Positions 46,901 to 59,648 of a stretch of 64,000 nucleotides of DNA are shown one piece after another (positions within the stretch are counted from its first letter, which is position 1; each line of letters starts with the position of its first letter). A program made the position numbers and the translations under genes. This DNA is from Dillenia suffruticosa (Eukaryota > Streptophyta > Magnoliopsida > Dilleniales > Dilleniaceae): positions 19,238,608 through 19,302,607 of the forward strand of contig JAVTVX010000001.1 in assembly GCA_033439265.1 (NCBI GenBank), in the 5' to 3' direction. The notes under the pieces are model-generated. The model did not search any database and was not told where the DNA came from. It saw only the letters and a list, made by a program, of their open reading frames with translations.

Positions 46901-49900
46901 TGCATTGGGTAAAACAAGTTGATAATTCATATAAAAGACAAAAATGTAGTTAACGACTGTGTTTGATAGGTACAAATTAATGAGAGCAATTTTCATATTT
47001 GTTTGGATAAGACAGGAAGAACAAGCAAGAATTCAAATTTCTTGATATTCACTACTTCCTAACCAATATTTCTCTCCAAAATGGTTGAATATTATGATAA
47101 TTTACACAAAGGACAAAGATCTAGCTCAACAGGTTCCAAACAAATGCAAAAACACAAAATTTCACCATAGTTTGCATACTTCAAACCAAGCAAGGAAGGA
47201 CGATTCTTTTCATCTCTCCATAATTCTTACTTCTCACCGGTTGCATACATAAGACTATGTTCATTTATTGAAGCTAGTTCTGGAAATATCATTATGACAT
47301 CAAATCAGTAGGAAGATTCTGGAAATTCAGCACCAAGCATGCAAACAGGGAAGAAGGACGCACGTTAGATAATTAGACAAAGTTTTGCTGCACCCTGAGG
47401 CAATCTTTAAAGTCTCCAGTGCACAAGCCGCTGATATAATTGCATTTGTTGAAGCAATAGCTGGAATGATATTTTTCACAACACCCTATAATGATGAGGT
47501 AAAAGAAAACAATGTACGATAACATGAAGGTGAGTGGGAGCGCAAGCAAATTTTCAATAAAACCAATTTCAAACTGTTTTGGTTATGATTAAGGATCCCA
47601 TGCCAAATAAAGAAAGTATAGTAATGATTCATGTCAGTAAACAGTGCATTAACATTGAAGTGAAGAGAAACCAAAGCTGCCAGTGGATGCATACCTACAG
47701 TGTGAAATGCTTTTCACCCCAAGGGCATGAGAAGATGAGCATCATTTACTTCTTACCTGTGCCAGAGAATATGTAACTCCAGGAATGCCAAAAAGCTCAG
47801 CCCTCTTAACAGCCTGTGGACATAATGGGTAGAAGTTATGAGTGCTAAAGGAAAAGGCCACAATATATTTATTAACAATGATAATAATAGTAGATAACCG
47901 AATCCTAATTACCTCTTCATAGACCCATTTCATATGTTCAGGGTCATCTGGATCAAAGGTCTTTCCACTATGAACCTGCAAAAGAAATTTGGAAAAGAAT
48001 AAAGTGCATCAAAATCCCTTTTTCACGAAAGGAAGGGCTAAAGAAAATGATGTATTAACCTCGTCCCATTTAATTAAGTGCGCATACTCAATGCAATGAG
48101 CAGCCGTTCTAGGTGTTTCCGCAAGGGTACACAAAGGAAATTTCTCTTGAGGAGGAAAGAGCCAAATGGTGCATTCAAAGCACGGTGTAACTCCAGGAAT
48201 TATGACCCTGGCATGGCCCTTAAAACCTTCAGTTCCCCCATCTACCATAGGCTTAATAGTCTCCTCTCGTGGATTTTCATCTGAGTCATATTCTACACTC
48301 AAAAAGAGAAACAATAGTACCATGTCAGCTTAAGCCCAAAAAACCATAGGGCTTTAGGAATGCAAAGCATTAGATTGGGCATTGCCAAGACAGCATGTAC
48401 ACCATCAAGCTTTTCAACTAATTATCAATAATTTCTAGCCAATTATACAACATTACTTGATGTTGACAAGATAAAATAAACTCCTATCCCACCTAGGAGT
48501 CCAACTGAAGCATGCAAAAGGTGATGCCACATCAAGTGCATGTAGGGACATGAATGCATAACCATCACCAAATGATACAATACAAGCAAAAGTTCCTAGA
48601 TTCATGGAGACATAGAACAGCACATAAGTTATCATTCTAGCACCTCTTAGGTGTAAGAAAACTTGAACTTTTTTTTACCCATTCTATTCTTCAATCATAA
48701 ATCAAGACATTCTCTTTTGTTTCTTTTACCAGTTTAGACCAAAGAAGAATCAGCAGTTATGCCTTCTTTTCTGCAGAAAACATAATCAGAATAATGTTTA
48801 ACTAGTCCAGCATAAATCTGATGTTAGCACTTTTTCAATTTTTATATGAATTGTAGCTGTGAACTGGAGCCCCAAATATTCTTGCAAAAAGCTGTAAACA
48901 TTAAATTTATTTTTGAAGTCCACCTCAAGAAAGGACGCTTGTCTATATCTGACTATAGAACTTGCAATCATCCACAGTTTGTATTTCTAACACCACATCA
49001 AGGTCCTAAACTCTTGTAATTAGAAGGACAAAAAGAATAGAGTCAGCACCAAAGGAAGACCACAAATGCACATCAGTTTTAACAAATATAAATGAAAATC
49101 TTGAAGATAAATGGAACAAAACACACCTAGGAAACTACAAGCCACAGCATTTATGTAGCTTCTCGCCTCAATAGAATCCAGACCGAGAGCAATAATATTA
49201 AAATCATTGTAGAAGTCAAGATCTTTGTCTTCAATTCGAGAGAAATGGGGGATAATATTCACTCCAGTAATTCTTTCCATAACACGTTTTGCTGCTACCT
49301 CAGCCTTTGGCTTTCCAACATCTCGAAGCCTACAGCAAGAACACCAACATCAAGGAAGCCACAGGAGAAATACAAGACCTTATGCAACTAGAAAGATTGG
49401 TGTCACAGCAAAATTAAGCAAAGAAAAACTTGCAATCTCCAAATTAAAAAGGCAAAACCATAAGGCACAAATGCTGAAGGCAATTGGCATTTCATTATAC
49501 TGAGTGTTAGTAAGTGAGGGAGAGAGTTGTTCATTACTTGCCTCAAGCTTAGTGCCATTGGATGATGGATGTGCAAAGGAAGTGGATAGGATAATCTAAA
49601 GGGGGGGGGGAGAGGGAGATTGTTTGGAGGTCAAGATGTATCACATATATTTAATGAACATCGCTTGAGTGAAGCTAAGGCGCCACTATTGACAGAAAAA
49701 GCTGGAAGTTGGTTAAAAGAAAGTTACTAGTAGAGTGCTTTTTTTTATTTTTTATTTTTACTTGTTTGAAAGTAGTTTAGAAAGATCATTAACTTGGCAA
49801 CCTACATGGGAGGAAGATTTCAGTAGACAAATGCTCCTTGTGCACAGGGACATGGATTCTGTTTTTAAAATAAAATAAAAAACGTCACATGGTTCTTTAA

Positions 49901-52158
49901 GCATCTCACTAAGCATGGGAATCCAGACAATATGCATAGAGCCTTACCTCCTTTTTAAATAAGAAAATGCTACCTCCAAGAGTTAGACTCAATCTCGGGT
50001 AAATATGCAAGCAACTTATCCCCCCGGGTTAATATCCAAGATGTGGAATCTGTGCTCTTCAAAGGTAATTTTACTAGGAAAGTTAAAAATAGATGAAAAG
50101 GAATTTCACATTCTTCTCCAACCAAATTGACCAACAGATCTGAAATCCTTTTTACATCTAAAACCCTTAAAAATCATCATAAGAATATCTTCCACCTTGA
50201 TTCAGTTTGGCTATACCAACTATTCCCAGCATATATTGATGATTCTATCCCCTATGCCCCCAGAAAATGGGCAACACCTAGATAGTAGATTTCTAAGTTC
50301 AGCACTTTTTGCAGCAAATAAGGGACAAACAATACAAACTATCAACCATGTTTTGGATAAAGATGAGAATGGAAAAAGTATGAATATAGAAGATGTGACT
50401 TCAAGAGGCAATAGTTCTGGAGAGTGGAGCATTAAAATTTCTCAACTGATTTGAAACAAAAGTTATCATGAGGACAATTATCAAGCCAGCTATCATTTAC
50501 ATGTAGGATATCAAGAAGTTGGAAAACTAGTGAAGATATTGAAGTGAAAGATAAATGTTACCCACAAAAATGAAGGCAGCCAAAAATAAGAATAAAATAA
50601 AGAAGTAACAGTATTTAAAATTCCTTTGCTCATAGATAAATTGATTATCAGAAAAAGAAAAAAGAGAAAAATATAATCAGATATGAGGCCTGAAAATTTT
50701 TAACAAAAAAAGGCCCTGTGCAGACTAAATTATGAGAAATTCTTAGTTTGAAGACCTGGGGTCCAAAGAAGCTTTCAAATCTCAACTTTGGGTTCCAATG
50801 AACATACAATGCTAACTTCTAAGCCTCATTTCTACCTTACAATCAAAAGAATATGAAGATGTGTATGTAGTATTTTGAGTGTAAATTTATATTTCAGCTT
50901 ACATAGACCCAGCACCGCAAAAATATTACTGGTCCTTGTCTTAATCCTCTTCCTTTATGATTCATGAAGCATGCAAGTTGGCAATGTGGAAACCAGGGTT
51001 TGCTCAATGACTTCAAGGGGGGGTTTTTAATGATTCAGTAAATTAGGAAACCAATTTAAAATTTTACACAAGCTGACACAAAAAGAACTCAAAATTGTTA
51101 ATTTATCTAAATATCATCACAGATATTTCAAATTGGAAAAAGCATAATCAGGAAACAATTTGATCAAAAAAGGCTGTAAACTATGTTATACTAAAGCAAG
51201 ATAAAGTTCATCACTATTATTTCAGGGATAATGAGGTCTAATAATACATAATTCTCCTTGTATCAGTAACTAGAAAAAAGAATTGTCGCAAGTGAAACAA
51301 GGTTCAATAAGGTATCTAGCAAGAAACACGTCTCAATTTCCAGAATCCAAGAAGAAAACAATCATTTTTTTCATCATATGTTTATTTGATGACAAGAATG
51401 TTTCTTTTTTCGGTTTCTGGAAATCAAGAGGTCGAATACCTTCCAAAACCTCACTTTACTAGCACAAACGCACTCTCTATTCAATTACTCAAAAGCACCA
51501 TGTGTTGCTTTTCTGCAGTAGACCTTATTATGGCAGCGATAGAATGAGCTATATCCAACTTTTAGTAAATTATATCCTACATTTGATCAAGTTGTGCTTT
51601 TTCAATGGCGGTTAAGAAAACCCACTTTGAACATGCAATGAAACAAATAATATGCAAAAATCTGACTAATTCCCAGCTGTAAGACCTAGGTTTAATTAGC
51701 ATACTACTAAGATACACGATTCAAACAAATCTTAGAAGCCCAACTGAGTACATCATTCTTAAACCTATCGAACCTGAAGAGGAATTGGCGATTGAGATTG
51801 GAAACCTCGATGCGGTCCATGTCAATGACTTCGAGGTTTTTAAACCCTGACAAAGCCAAGTCTTTCAACAACTCACATCCCAATCCTCCGGCTCCAACCA
51901 CTAATACTCTCGCATACTCTTGAAGGTCCGCTCTCAACTACAAAACGCACAAACAAGACCCCAAGTTAAAAGAGATAACTCCACGGCATCGTTTGCACAC
52001 AAGGTGTTTGTAAAATTTGACGGGAAGAGAGAGAGAGAGAGTGTGTGTGTCTGTACTTGGGGGCCAGGCTCGAAAGTAGGCCCAACGAGATTGCCGTGGC
52101 GTAAGAGGAGTTTGTCGAGGTCTCTTGATCTGCTAGGTTGCGATTCTATGTCTGCCAT
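43954..52158 (-). CDS. ECR1: RUB/NEDD8-activating enzyme E1 catalytic subunit (UBA3 type)
   Basis: Nine exons on the minus strand: 52057-52158, 51774-51937, 49127-49329, 48060-48292, 47913-47975, 47757-47813, 47364-47485, 46276-46393 and 43954-44205. They join in phase to 437 residues (Arabidopsis ECR1 about 454). With AXR1 it adenylates RUB/NEDD8 and passes it as a thioester to RCE1/UBC12, so it feeds cullin-RING ligase activation and auxin signalling. Seen: nucleotide-binding GAGGLG (49-54), [16 protein letters not shown], zinc cysteines Cys194/Cys197 (PCFEC) and Cys335/Cys338 (CLVC), the E1 active site [10 protein letters not shown] with Cys211, and a C-terminal ubiquitin-fold part that binds the E2.

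Odd: the frame ends at QGD, but the adjoining frame continues as VIDTDTAGGA then stop, like the family end. One extra G in a four-G run explains this, so the natural C-terminus may be about 12 residues longer. Confidence 0.93.
52028..52051. repeat. GA/GT microsatellite beside the exon 1 donor of ECR1
   Basis: A GA run passes into GT units immediately downstream of the exon 1 donor on the coding strand (read there as AC then TC). Confidence 0.85.
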
Positions 52159-52800
52159 TAGAGAGAGACAGAGAGATTCGCTTTGGTATTACGCCATTGT
52201 AGGCCTCTTCATGTACACTGGCTTCTTCATCTTGGAGCAGGGGCCTTTTGGACTCAAAATTGCGATTTTGCCACTCGTGCCTTTAAAATAACAATTTCTA
52301 TTTTTATTTTTTCCCATTCCAAGAATTTTTTTTTTTTTTCAAGACTGAGCTTTTTTTTTATCACCTAAAATAAATGCTTCATCCCATTTGATTCAATTGA
52401 AAAATATGGTGCCATAAATTCTAAACTAATGGCCATTATATATTAATATTTCTATTTTATGTTAGTGGACTTATAAATATATTATGTAAAATTTTAACAC
52501 TCGTGGAGTGAATATTTAGATAAAATAAAATTTTATTTTTTTAAAATCATGAGTGATAAAAAATTTTAAATTGTTATAAATTTTAGAAAATTTGAATGGA
52601 TATTCATAAAATATTTAATTTATGTTTTATAAATTATACATATTTAATATACGTTAGAAAAAATATTGGCTTTTATATTTTTTGGTGACTCTTAATTTTT
52701 GAAATTATTGAAAAATTATATTTTTTAATTTTTATTTTCTAAAAACTAAAAGGTAGAGTATTTGAATACAATTTCATTTTTTAGTAAAACGTTTTTCAAA
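52159..52800. other. ECR1 upstream region and AT-rich flank
   Basis: About 150 bases of mixed sequence upstream of ECR1 are followed by very AT-rich DNA. No gene or clear element was seen. Confidence 0.5.
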
Positions 52801-53207
52801 AAACACTCTGATTTTTCATAACTAAATACACTCTTAACTTTTCAATTTTTTGATTTTCTAGATCACTCAGTTTTTGAATTGTCACGCTTAACGAGGGCAA
52901 CTATTCATATTCCATAAGTCCGCATATCTGTGTCTCCCGTGTAAATTCATTTATGTTATAAACTCTATAAAATTTGATTGAATGTCCAATATGAAAGGTT
53001 TTTTTAGAAAACACTCTTATTTTTCACAACTAAATATACCATTAATTTTTCAATTTTTTAATTTTCTAGATCACTCTTAGTTTTTGAGTTATCATGCTTA
53101 ACGAGGGCAACTATTCATATTCCTTAAGTGCGCATATCTGTGTCTCCCCTGTAAATTCATTTATGTTATAAATCCTAAAAAATTTGACTGGATATCCAAT
53201 ATGAAAG
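52801..53207. repeat. 207-bp tandem duplication
   Basis: AAACACTCT begins a unit at 52801 and again at 53008. Both units contain AACGAGGGCAACTATTCATA, CATATCTGTGTCTCCC, GTAAATTCATTTATGTTATA and CCAATATGAAAG in order, with scattered differences. It borders the copia fossil but shows no sign of being part of it. Confidence 0.9.
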
Positions 53208-53389
53208 TTAAATATTTTATAAGAATACACATGATATCAATATTACTATTGGTAGTATATTTGATATGTCAATATTAAATATACAAATATCACATATTTA
53301 GTAGAATATTTTATTTTAAAATTTTCTAATTGTGTACACATCTCAACATGTATAAATATGCTCTTTTGTATAGTAGACTGATCGAAAAA

Positions 53390-56300
53390 TAATCATATCT
53401 ACCACAGGAAAATATATTGTATCATAATTAATATCGAGTCTTTGAGAGAATTTTTGTGCAACCAAACGGTTTTTATATTTTATAATTTTATCTTTCTCAT
53501 TTTGTTTTCGCACAAAAACTCATTTGTATTTCACTAATTTTACACTAATAGTTATACGGACAACTAGTCCAAAAACATTTCTTTTGTCAAGAGATTTTAA
53601 TTTTGCCTCAATTGCTTCTTTTCATTTTGACCAATTATGTCTATATTTTTATTTCTTAATAGATTTTTGTTCAAAATTCTCATTTTCATTTTCAGTATTC
53701 ATTGTTATGTGGTATGCAAAAATGTCATCAACATTTCATATTTCTCCAGCCATAGCATAATTTATTGAGATATCATGATTATCAATATTTTCGAGGACCT
53801 GATATTTTTCTGAAATATTATCTATTGCTTATATATCTTTGGGATGTACAATATTTCGTTTAAATCATCTATTTTTTTTATTTCTTTTCAATTTCAAGAA
53901 TTTTTATCTTTGGAACTAATCGATTTATCACATTTTGTGTGCGTTTTAAGGTCATTAGCAATATTATGTTATCTTTTAGAGATATCAATTCTAATAAGAG
54001 TATTAAAGGTCAAAATATGTGACTTATTTACTCATTTGTGATCAGTAAATGTATTTAACAACTGAGTTGCTAAACTTTGTCCATGAATCATCTTTTAAAC
54101 TTTCAGTTCACATTGTTTTGTTGAAAAATCGGGATAAAACAATGATGATTCATTACAACTGATTTTATTTCTAAACTATTTATTTTTTTCTCCCTCTAAT
54201 CTCAGGAAAATAGACTTATCAAAATAACAATAAGCAAAATGTGTCGCAAACAAATTTCCTATCATGGATTCAATATATTTAATAATCGATAGCAATTCAT
54301 ACCCAATATATATTCCCAATCTCTTTTGAGATCCCATCGTTAGTTCGTCGTGGTGGAGCAATAGGGACATATACTACATATCCAAAAATTCTCAAATGGG
54401 AGATATTTAGTTTCTGACCATAAACCAAATGTAATAGGGAGAAATTGTTACTACTTATTGAGCGAATGTGAATAAGTGTTATTACGTATAAAACAGTATA
54501 TCTCCAAACAGAAATCGATAATTTTGCTCTCATAATTAATGATCTTGCAATCAATTGAATACACTTAATGAAAGATTCTATTAGATCATTTTGAGTGTGA
54601 ACATATGCTATATAATATTCTATACTTATCCTAATCGACATATAATATTTATCAAAATTTTGAAATGTAAATTTATCAGTATTATTAAAACGAATTTTCT
54701 TGAATGGATAATCTGAAAAATAACATTGTAATCTAATTAACTGAACAAATAATCTCGCAAACGCCAGATTACGAGTTGATAATCATGATACATGTCACCA
54801 TCTAGTTGATGCATCAATTAAAACCATAAAATACTTGAATGATTCATATGGTGGGTGTATAGGTTGACAAATATCTCAGTGTATTCGTTTCAAAGATTCA
54901 AAAAATTCATAATTTATTTTAATTGGTAATGATCACACAATTAATTTGTCTTGATAGCAAGTAACACAAGTAAATTCATTGGATTGAAGTATCTTCTGGT
55001 TCTTCAAAAAATATCCATATGAATCATTTATAATCTTTCGCATTATTATTAACTCGGGATAGCCCAACCGATCATACCAAATAATAAAATCCTTTAACTT
55101 AGTAAACTTTTGGTTTACTATTGTATATGCTTTTATTGCATTAATGTATGTATAATACAAATCGAAGAAGAAATATGTCAGTAATTTTTCTCATATCTTT
55201 TTATCACCCAGAATTATAGTAGTAATATGAAGGTATTCAATATTTACTTCATTTGTTGTCTCAATATAATACTCACTTTTACGAATATTTTTAAAACTCT
55301 ATAAATTTCTTTGAGAACTTGAAAAGCACAATATTTCGTCAATTTCAAATTTAATTCTCCTGTGCAAGAGTATGTTAACTCTGCCGAGTTCAATCAATTT
55401 TGTATTGTCAGATGTAGTATTAACATAGACTTTTGTATTCTCAAAAAAGAAAAATATTTATTTCCTTTTAATATAGTGTGTATAGTGGCATTGTTTGCAA
55501 GACATATCTCTATCATTCATCGTCAATTAAGTGTTAATTTTTTTTTTTAGGGATACATATCTGTGCTTTACTCAAGATTATATTTAATTTCGCATTATCA
55601 CTTATAGTATTAACATTTGTTTCTTCCAACTTCAGATAGAAGAAGTAATTCTTATTTTTTTTAGTATTGTATGTATCACAAAACCATCAATGAGATATTC
55701 ATCTTTCTTACATTTTATTATTGATATCATGATATTTTCAAAAAATTTTTGAAAATTTATCTTAATTTTTCTCATCATTATTGTCTCACTTTTGGTGGTG
55801 ATGAACTTGCATGACCATTTCTAGTGGTTTGACAAACCTGCATAATCATGACAATTATTATAATCACAATCTCTTCCATATTCATAACAATATTTAATCA
55901 CATTCGGTTTAGAAAATGGAATAGAACTAGTAGATCGAATTTCATGATTTTTCATCAATAATATTTTGTTTAACCATAATGGGATATAAAATCAATTCAG
56001 GATATTTTGAATCATTTTTTCCAATATTGCAACTACAGTAGCAAATTTGACACATAAAAAGTAAAAAATTTTCTAACATATTTTTTCCAATAATATTTTC
56101 TCCGTCAAACTTTTCCATCATAAGAATAACCATTTTTAGGTAGTTATATTTTTCTATCATTACTATCCTTTCAAATTATATTAATGGTGTCTTCAAGATC
56201 CATTTACTTTTATATGTATTTTAGCATCTAACATTCATGATAAATAATTATTTTTCATAATGTCAAGAATTACAGATTCAAGTTTCGCAGGAGATGACAT

Positions 56301-56900
56301 TATTAATTATAATAAGTAAAGAGAAAATAAATAATATATTTATAAAATATACATATTAATGAAAATTTTATTGACTAAATACGTGATATTGTTACACTAA
56401 ATTTATATCTTATAAAAGACCTTTAGACCAGTAATCTTCAAAATCTTGTTTCTAGTCTATGCACTTAATCAATAATAAGGTTATTAAATTAAAAAAAATA
56501 ATAAACACAACAAACCTATGATAATTTCTTTTCTGATGTAGAAGATTAGATTAAATTGTAATTTCAGAGCATACTTTGTAAAAACTATAATATTCAATAA
56601 AAATTTCTATATAAAAATGATAAATAAAAGTTATACTAAATTCATACCAAAGAAAACTTGAATTTCATTGATGAGAGCTTCGAGATCGGTTGGGTAGAAT
56701 TTCGTGTTCAGTTGGATAGAATTTTGTATTAATAACGTATTATAAATTAAATCGAATATTAATAATAAAAAGAATGAAAATATAGAGAAAGAAATAAAGA
56801 AATTTCTTATTCTCTTATACGTACAGAATGAAATTATAAAAGAGAGTATTTATAATAATTTATATATATAAACAATAGAAAATTCAAGATCATTCACTAA
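53390..56900 (-). mobile_element. Ty1/copia LTR retrotransposon fossil
   Basis: Minus-strand pol and gag similarity is seen in copia order: a gag beginning near 56160-56300, a GAG-pre-integrase stretch with its Cys-x2-Cys near 54930-55160, an integrase portion near 54300-54640, and the beginning of the reverse transcriptase near 53390-53720. The sequence at 56300-56900 resembles LTR or leader material of the same type. The element is broken, with well over ten breaks, and looks old. A matching second LTR was not identified by eye, so both ends are approximate. Confidence 0.85.
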
Positions 56901-57797
56901 CATCATTCTCTTTGCAATGCATTTTTCATAATTTTACTTACCTTTTAAAAATTATTATCGTCTTCAAAAAATTCAATAAAATGACACGAACTTCAAATAA
57001 CATACCATTTTCTTTTTTTAAATTGTTGGACAATCAAACACATAGCATTTTTTAATTGATATATTCTTTAGAACATAGCCCTTTATTTGTATTTGAATTT
57101 TTTCTTTTCTTTTTTAATGGGGAGAGCAGGGGAATCGAAGGATCTTAATAATCTTCAATCCCCTCTGGTTCTTTAGAAACCTATTCAGAGGGTTTAAGAG
57201 GGAAAGCGTTTAGATTTAAATAAAAAATTAAAAATGTATCAAATTATATTTCCATCTTTTTTCACTAATTTCTTAATAGCCAAACAAAAGAATTTTCCCT
57301 CCTGTCCCTTCCCCTTCCCTCTCCTCAAACAAAATCAAAAACTATAACTCTATTTTCAAGGTTTTTCAAATTTATTTTTCTTTCCTAAATTTTTTGGAAA
57401 ATAAATGCACAACATTGTTAATTATTATATTTTAATAATTTCATTGTTTCAATAAATTATTACAATAAATTAGATTTATATAGAAAATCTATTTTCCCAA
57501 ATTTAAAATAAAATATTATAAATATTAAATAAATTAAATTAAAATTTCTCAAAATCAAATCAATAATTGATTTGATTTTTACATATAATATATTTTAACA
57601 TTCCCTCTCAATGTAGTATATTGAAAATTTTGAAAGAAAATCTAAATAGAGGATATAAAATCCTAAGGATGTTTTTTCAATCCTAAAGAGCAGTATTTTG
57701 GAACAAATCAGGGATTTCTCGAGACACGTGCGGACATGTGAGTGGTTATTTTGAAATCCGACCATAATTTATATTAAAAATAGTTAAATATAACTTT
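56901..57797. other. AT-rich TE-derived flank
   Basis: No gene. It includes one member (about 57400-57610) of a pair of diverged direct repeats that lie on the two sides of the CACTA element; the partner is at about 58945-59150. The remainder resembles common interspersed repeat sequence with no identifiable ends. Confidence 0.5.
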
Positions 57798-59150
57798 CAC
57801 TATCAGAAAATACAGTATAAACGACGGAAAATAACCGATAGACAAAAATCCGTCGTTAATAACGATGGATTTGCGATGAATTACCGTAGGACAGAGTACC
57901 ATGAGATTTGCGATGGAAATATTTCCATCGCTAATCCATCGGTAAACCCTAAACCAAAAAAAATAAATTAAAACCTATTAACGACGGATTACCGATAAAA
58001 TTTTTAGCGACGGAAAATTTCCGTCGCTAATACGTCGCTGATTTGTTAAAGGAAAAAAATAAAAAAAATATATATTTACAGCTATCAGTGTCGGATTACC
58101 GACGAATTAACGATGAAAATTTACCGATGGATTACTGACAGAAATTTTAGCAACGAATTAGCGACGGATTTTTTTAATTATTTTTAAAATTTTTTAAATT
58201 TTTTTAATTAAATTTTTTTTAATAATTATTTTTATTATTTTTATTTTATTTTGTAGAAGAATAATATTATTTTTTTAATTTTTAATTTTTAATTTTTAAT
58301 TTTTTTTTTAATTTTTAAAATTTTTAAAATTTAAAATTTTAATTTTTTTTAAATTTTTAAATTTTATTTAATAATTCTTTTTAATTTTAATTTTATTTTA
58401 TTTTGTTGAAGAATAATATTATTTTATTTTTTCAAAATTTTTATTATTTATTTTAAGCTAAAATAAATTTTATTTTATTATTTTATAATAAATTATAATT
58501 TTATATTATTTTATTGTGATTAAAAAATATAAGGTAAAGATAATAAAATATGTTGCTCTTATCATTCTCTTTGTGCATGGATTCGATTCTGAGCGGATGC
58601 AATTTTCACGCAAATAAAAGGCGGGCTGTGTGGGCGGGATGGGCGGGCTCTAGCGCAGGTGCCTGGAGCAACAAGTTTCTTTTTTTTTTTTTTTTTCAGA
58701 ACTTAGGCATCAGCGACGGATCTAGATCCGTCACTGTTATTTTTTTTCCTATTTCAGCGACGGATTTTTTTGTCCCTAATATCAGCGACGACAAAATTTT
58801 ATCGCTAATTCGTCGCTGGTACCCTTCAGCGACTGATTTTTGGCTTTCAGCGACGGAATCCGTCACTGATAACGTATTTTTTAATAGTGTCTAGTGTTGA
58901 CTTTGATATCATATTAAAAAAAAAAATTAACTAATACCATGTTAGGAAAAAAGAATTATGTGGAAACAATAAAAAGATTATGAAACCATTATAATCTATG
59001 AATTATTATAATAAATTGAATTTAAATAAAAAATACATTCTCACAAATATAGAAATATAATATTTTAAATATGAAAATATTAAAATAAAGAAAATTGAAT
59101 TTTTTAAAATCAAAATTTGATTTTGATACGTAAGATATTTTGATTCTTTT
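57400..59150. repeat. Diverged direct-repeat pair flanking the CACTA element
   Basis: About 57400-57610 and about 58945-59150 share ATTATTA(C/T)AATAAATT, a CCAAAT/CACAAAT block, TAAAATAAA/TAAAATATT words and TTGATTT(G/T)AT in the same order and orientation. They could be remains of two LTRs of one old element into which the CACTA element inserted, or two copies of an AT-rich repeat. The AT-rich composition makes the match only moderately secure. Confidence 0.4.
57798..58889. mobile_element. Non-autonomous CACTA (En/Spm) transposon, about 1.1 kb
   Basis: It begins CACTATCAGAAAATACAG and ends GTATTTTTTAATAGTG, whose reverse complement starts CACTATTAAAAAATAC; these are imperfect terminal inverted repeats with the CACTA hallmark. 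The subterminal zones on both sides are packed with GCGACGGA/TCCGTCGC-type words in both orientations, as in binding sites of CACTA transposases. The flanking trinucleotides are TTT and TCT, an imperfect 3-bp duplication. The middle is AT-rich, plus a short GC-rich patch (about 58619-58672). No transposase is encoded, so movement would need an enzyme from elsewhere. Confidence 0.85.
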
Positions 59151-59648
59151 GATCAAAAATCGAAAGTAATGTTATAGATTTCATTTAGCAAAAATCAGTA
59201 GGAAATATTTTTCTTAAATCAAACAGCCGTGCTACTTGTACAAAATGATTACTGGGGCCATTTAGCAATCTCCAATGGACTTAGTTTGTGTGACACTACA
59301 AAACATTGGGGCAATGAGCGCGAGAGAGAGAGAAGTGCCAATAGAAACTGAATTCTATCAATGTAAATTTATTTTCTATAAAGGTTAGGACCTGCCTTCT
59401 TTCCCAAAATTGGGCCTTCATTACATTCTTCTTTGTATCAATTGCAGCTATCTACTCGATACATGAAGCTGCACCTCAAAAAATTTGTAAGAACAGTCAT
59501 GTTCTCATCTCTTTCTACAAAACTCAAGAGACACGGGGTTTGCTCTAAATCTTCTTCCTTGCTTGCTGGTGTTTTTTCATAGGGAGTGGGTTTTCGGCTG
59601 CTACCTGTACTATAAAGAAGCCCTTTTAGCATGCCATTATATCTCATA
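58890..59648. other. 3' flank of the TBL gene and repeat margin
   Basis: The left half is AT-rich and includes the right member of the direct-repeat pair. The right half from about 59200 is probably 3' UTR of the minus-strand TBL gene. A short GA run lies near 59322. No other gene was seen. Confidence 0.5.

Noticed and set aside
58550-58894. 114-residue plus-strand ORF inside the CACTA element
   Set aside because: It is a reading of the GACGGA-rich subterminal repeats and GC-rich patch, not a transposase.
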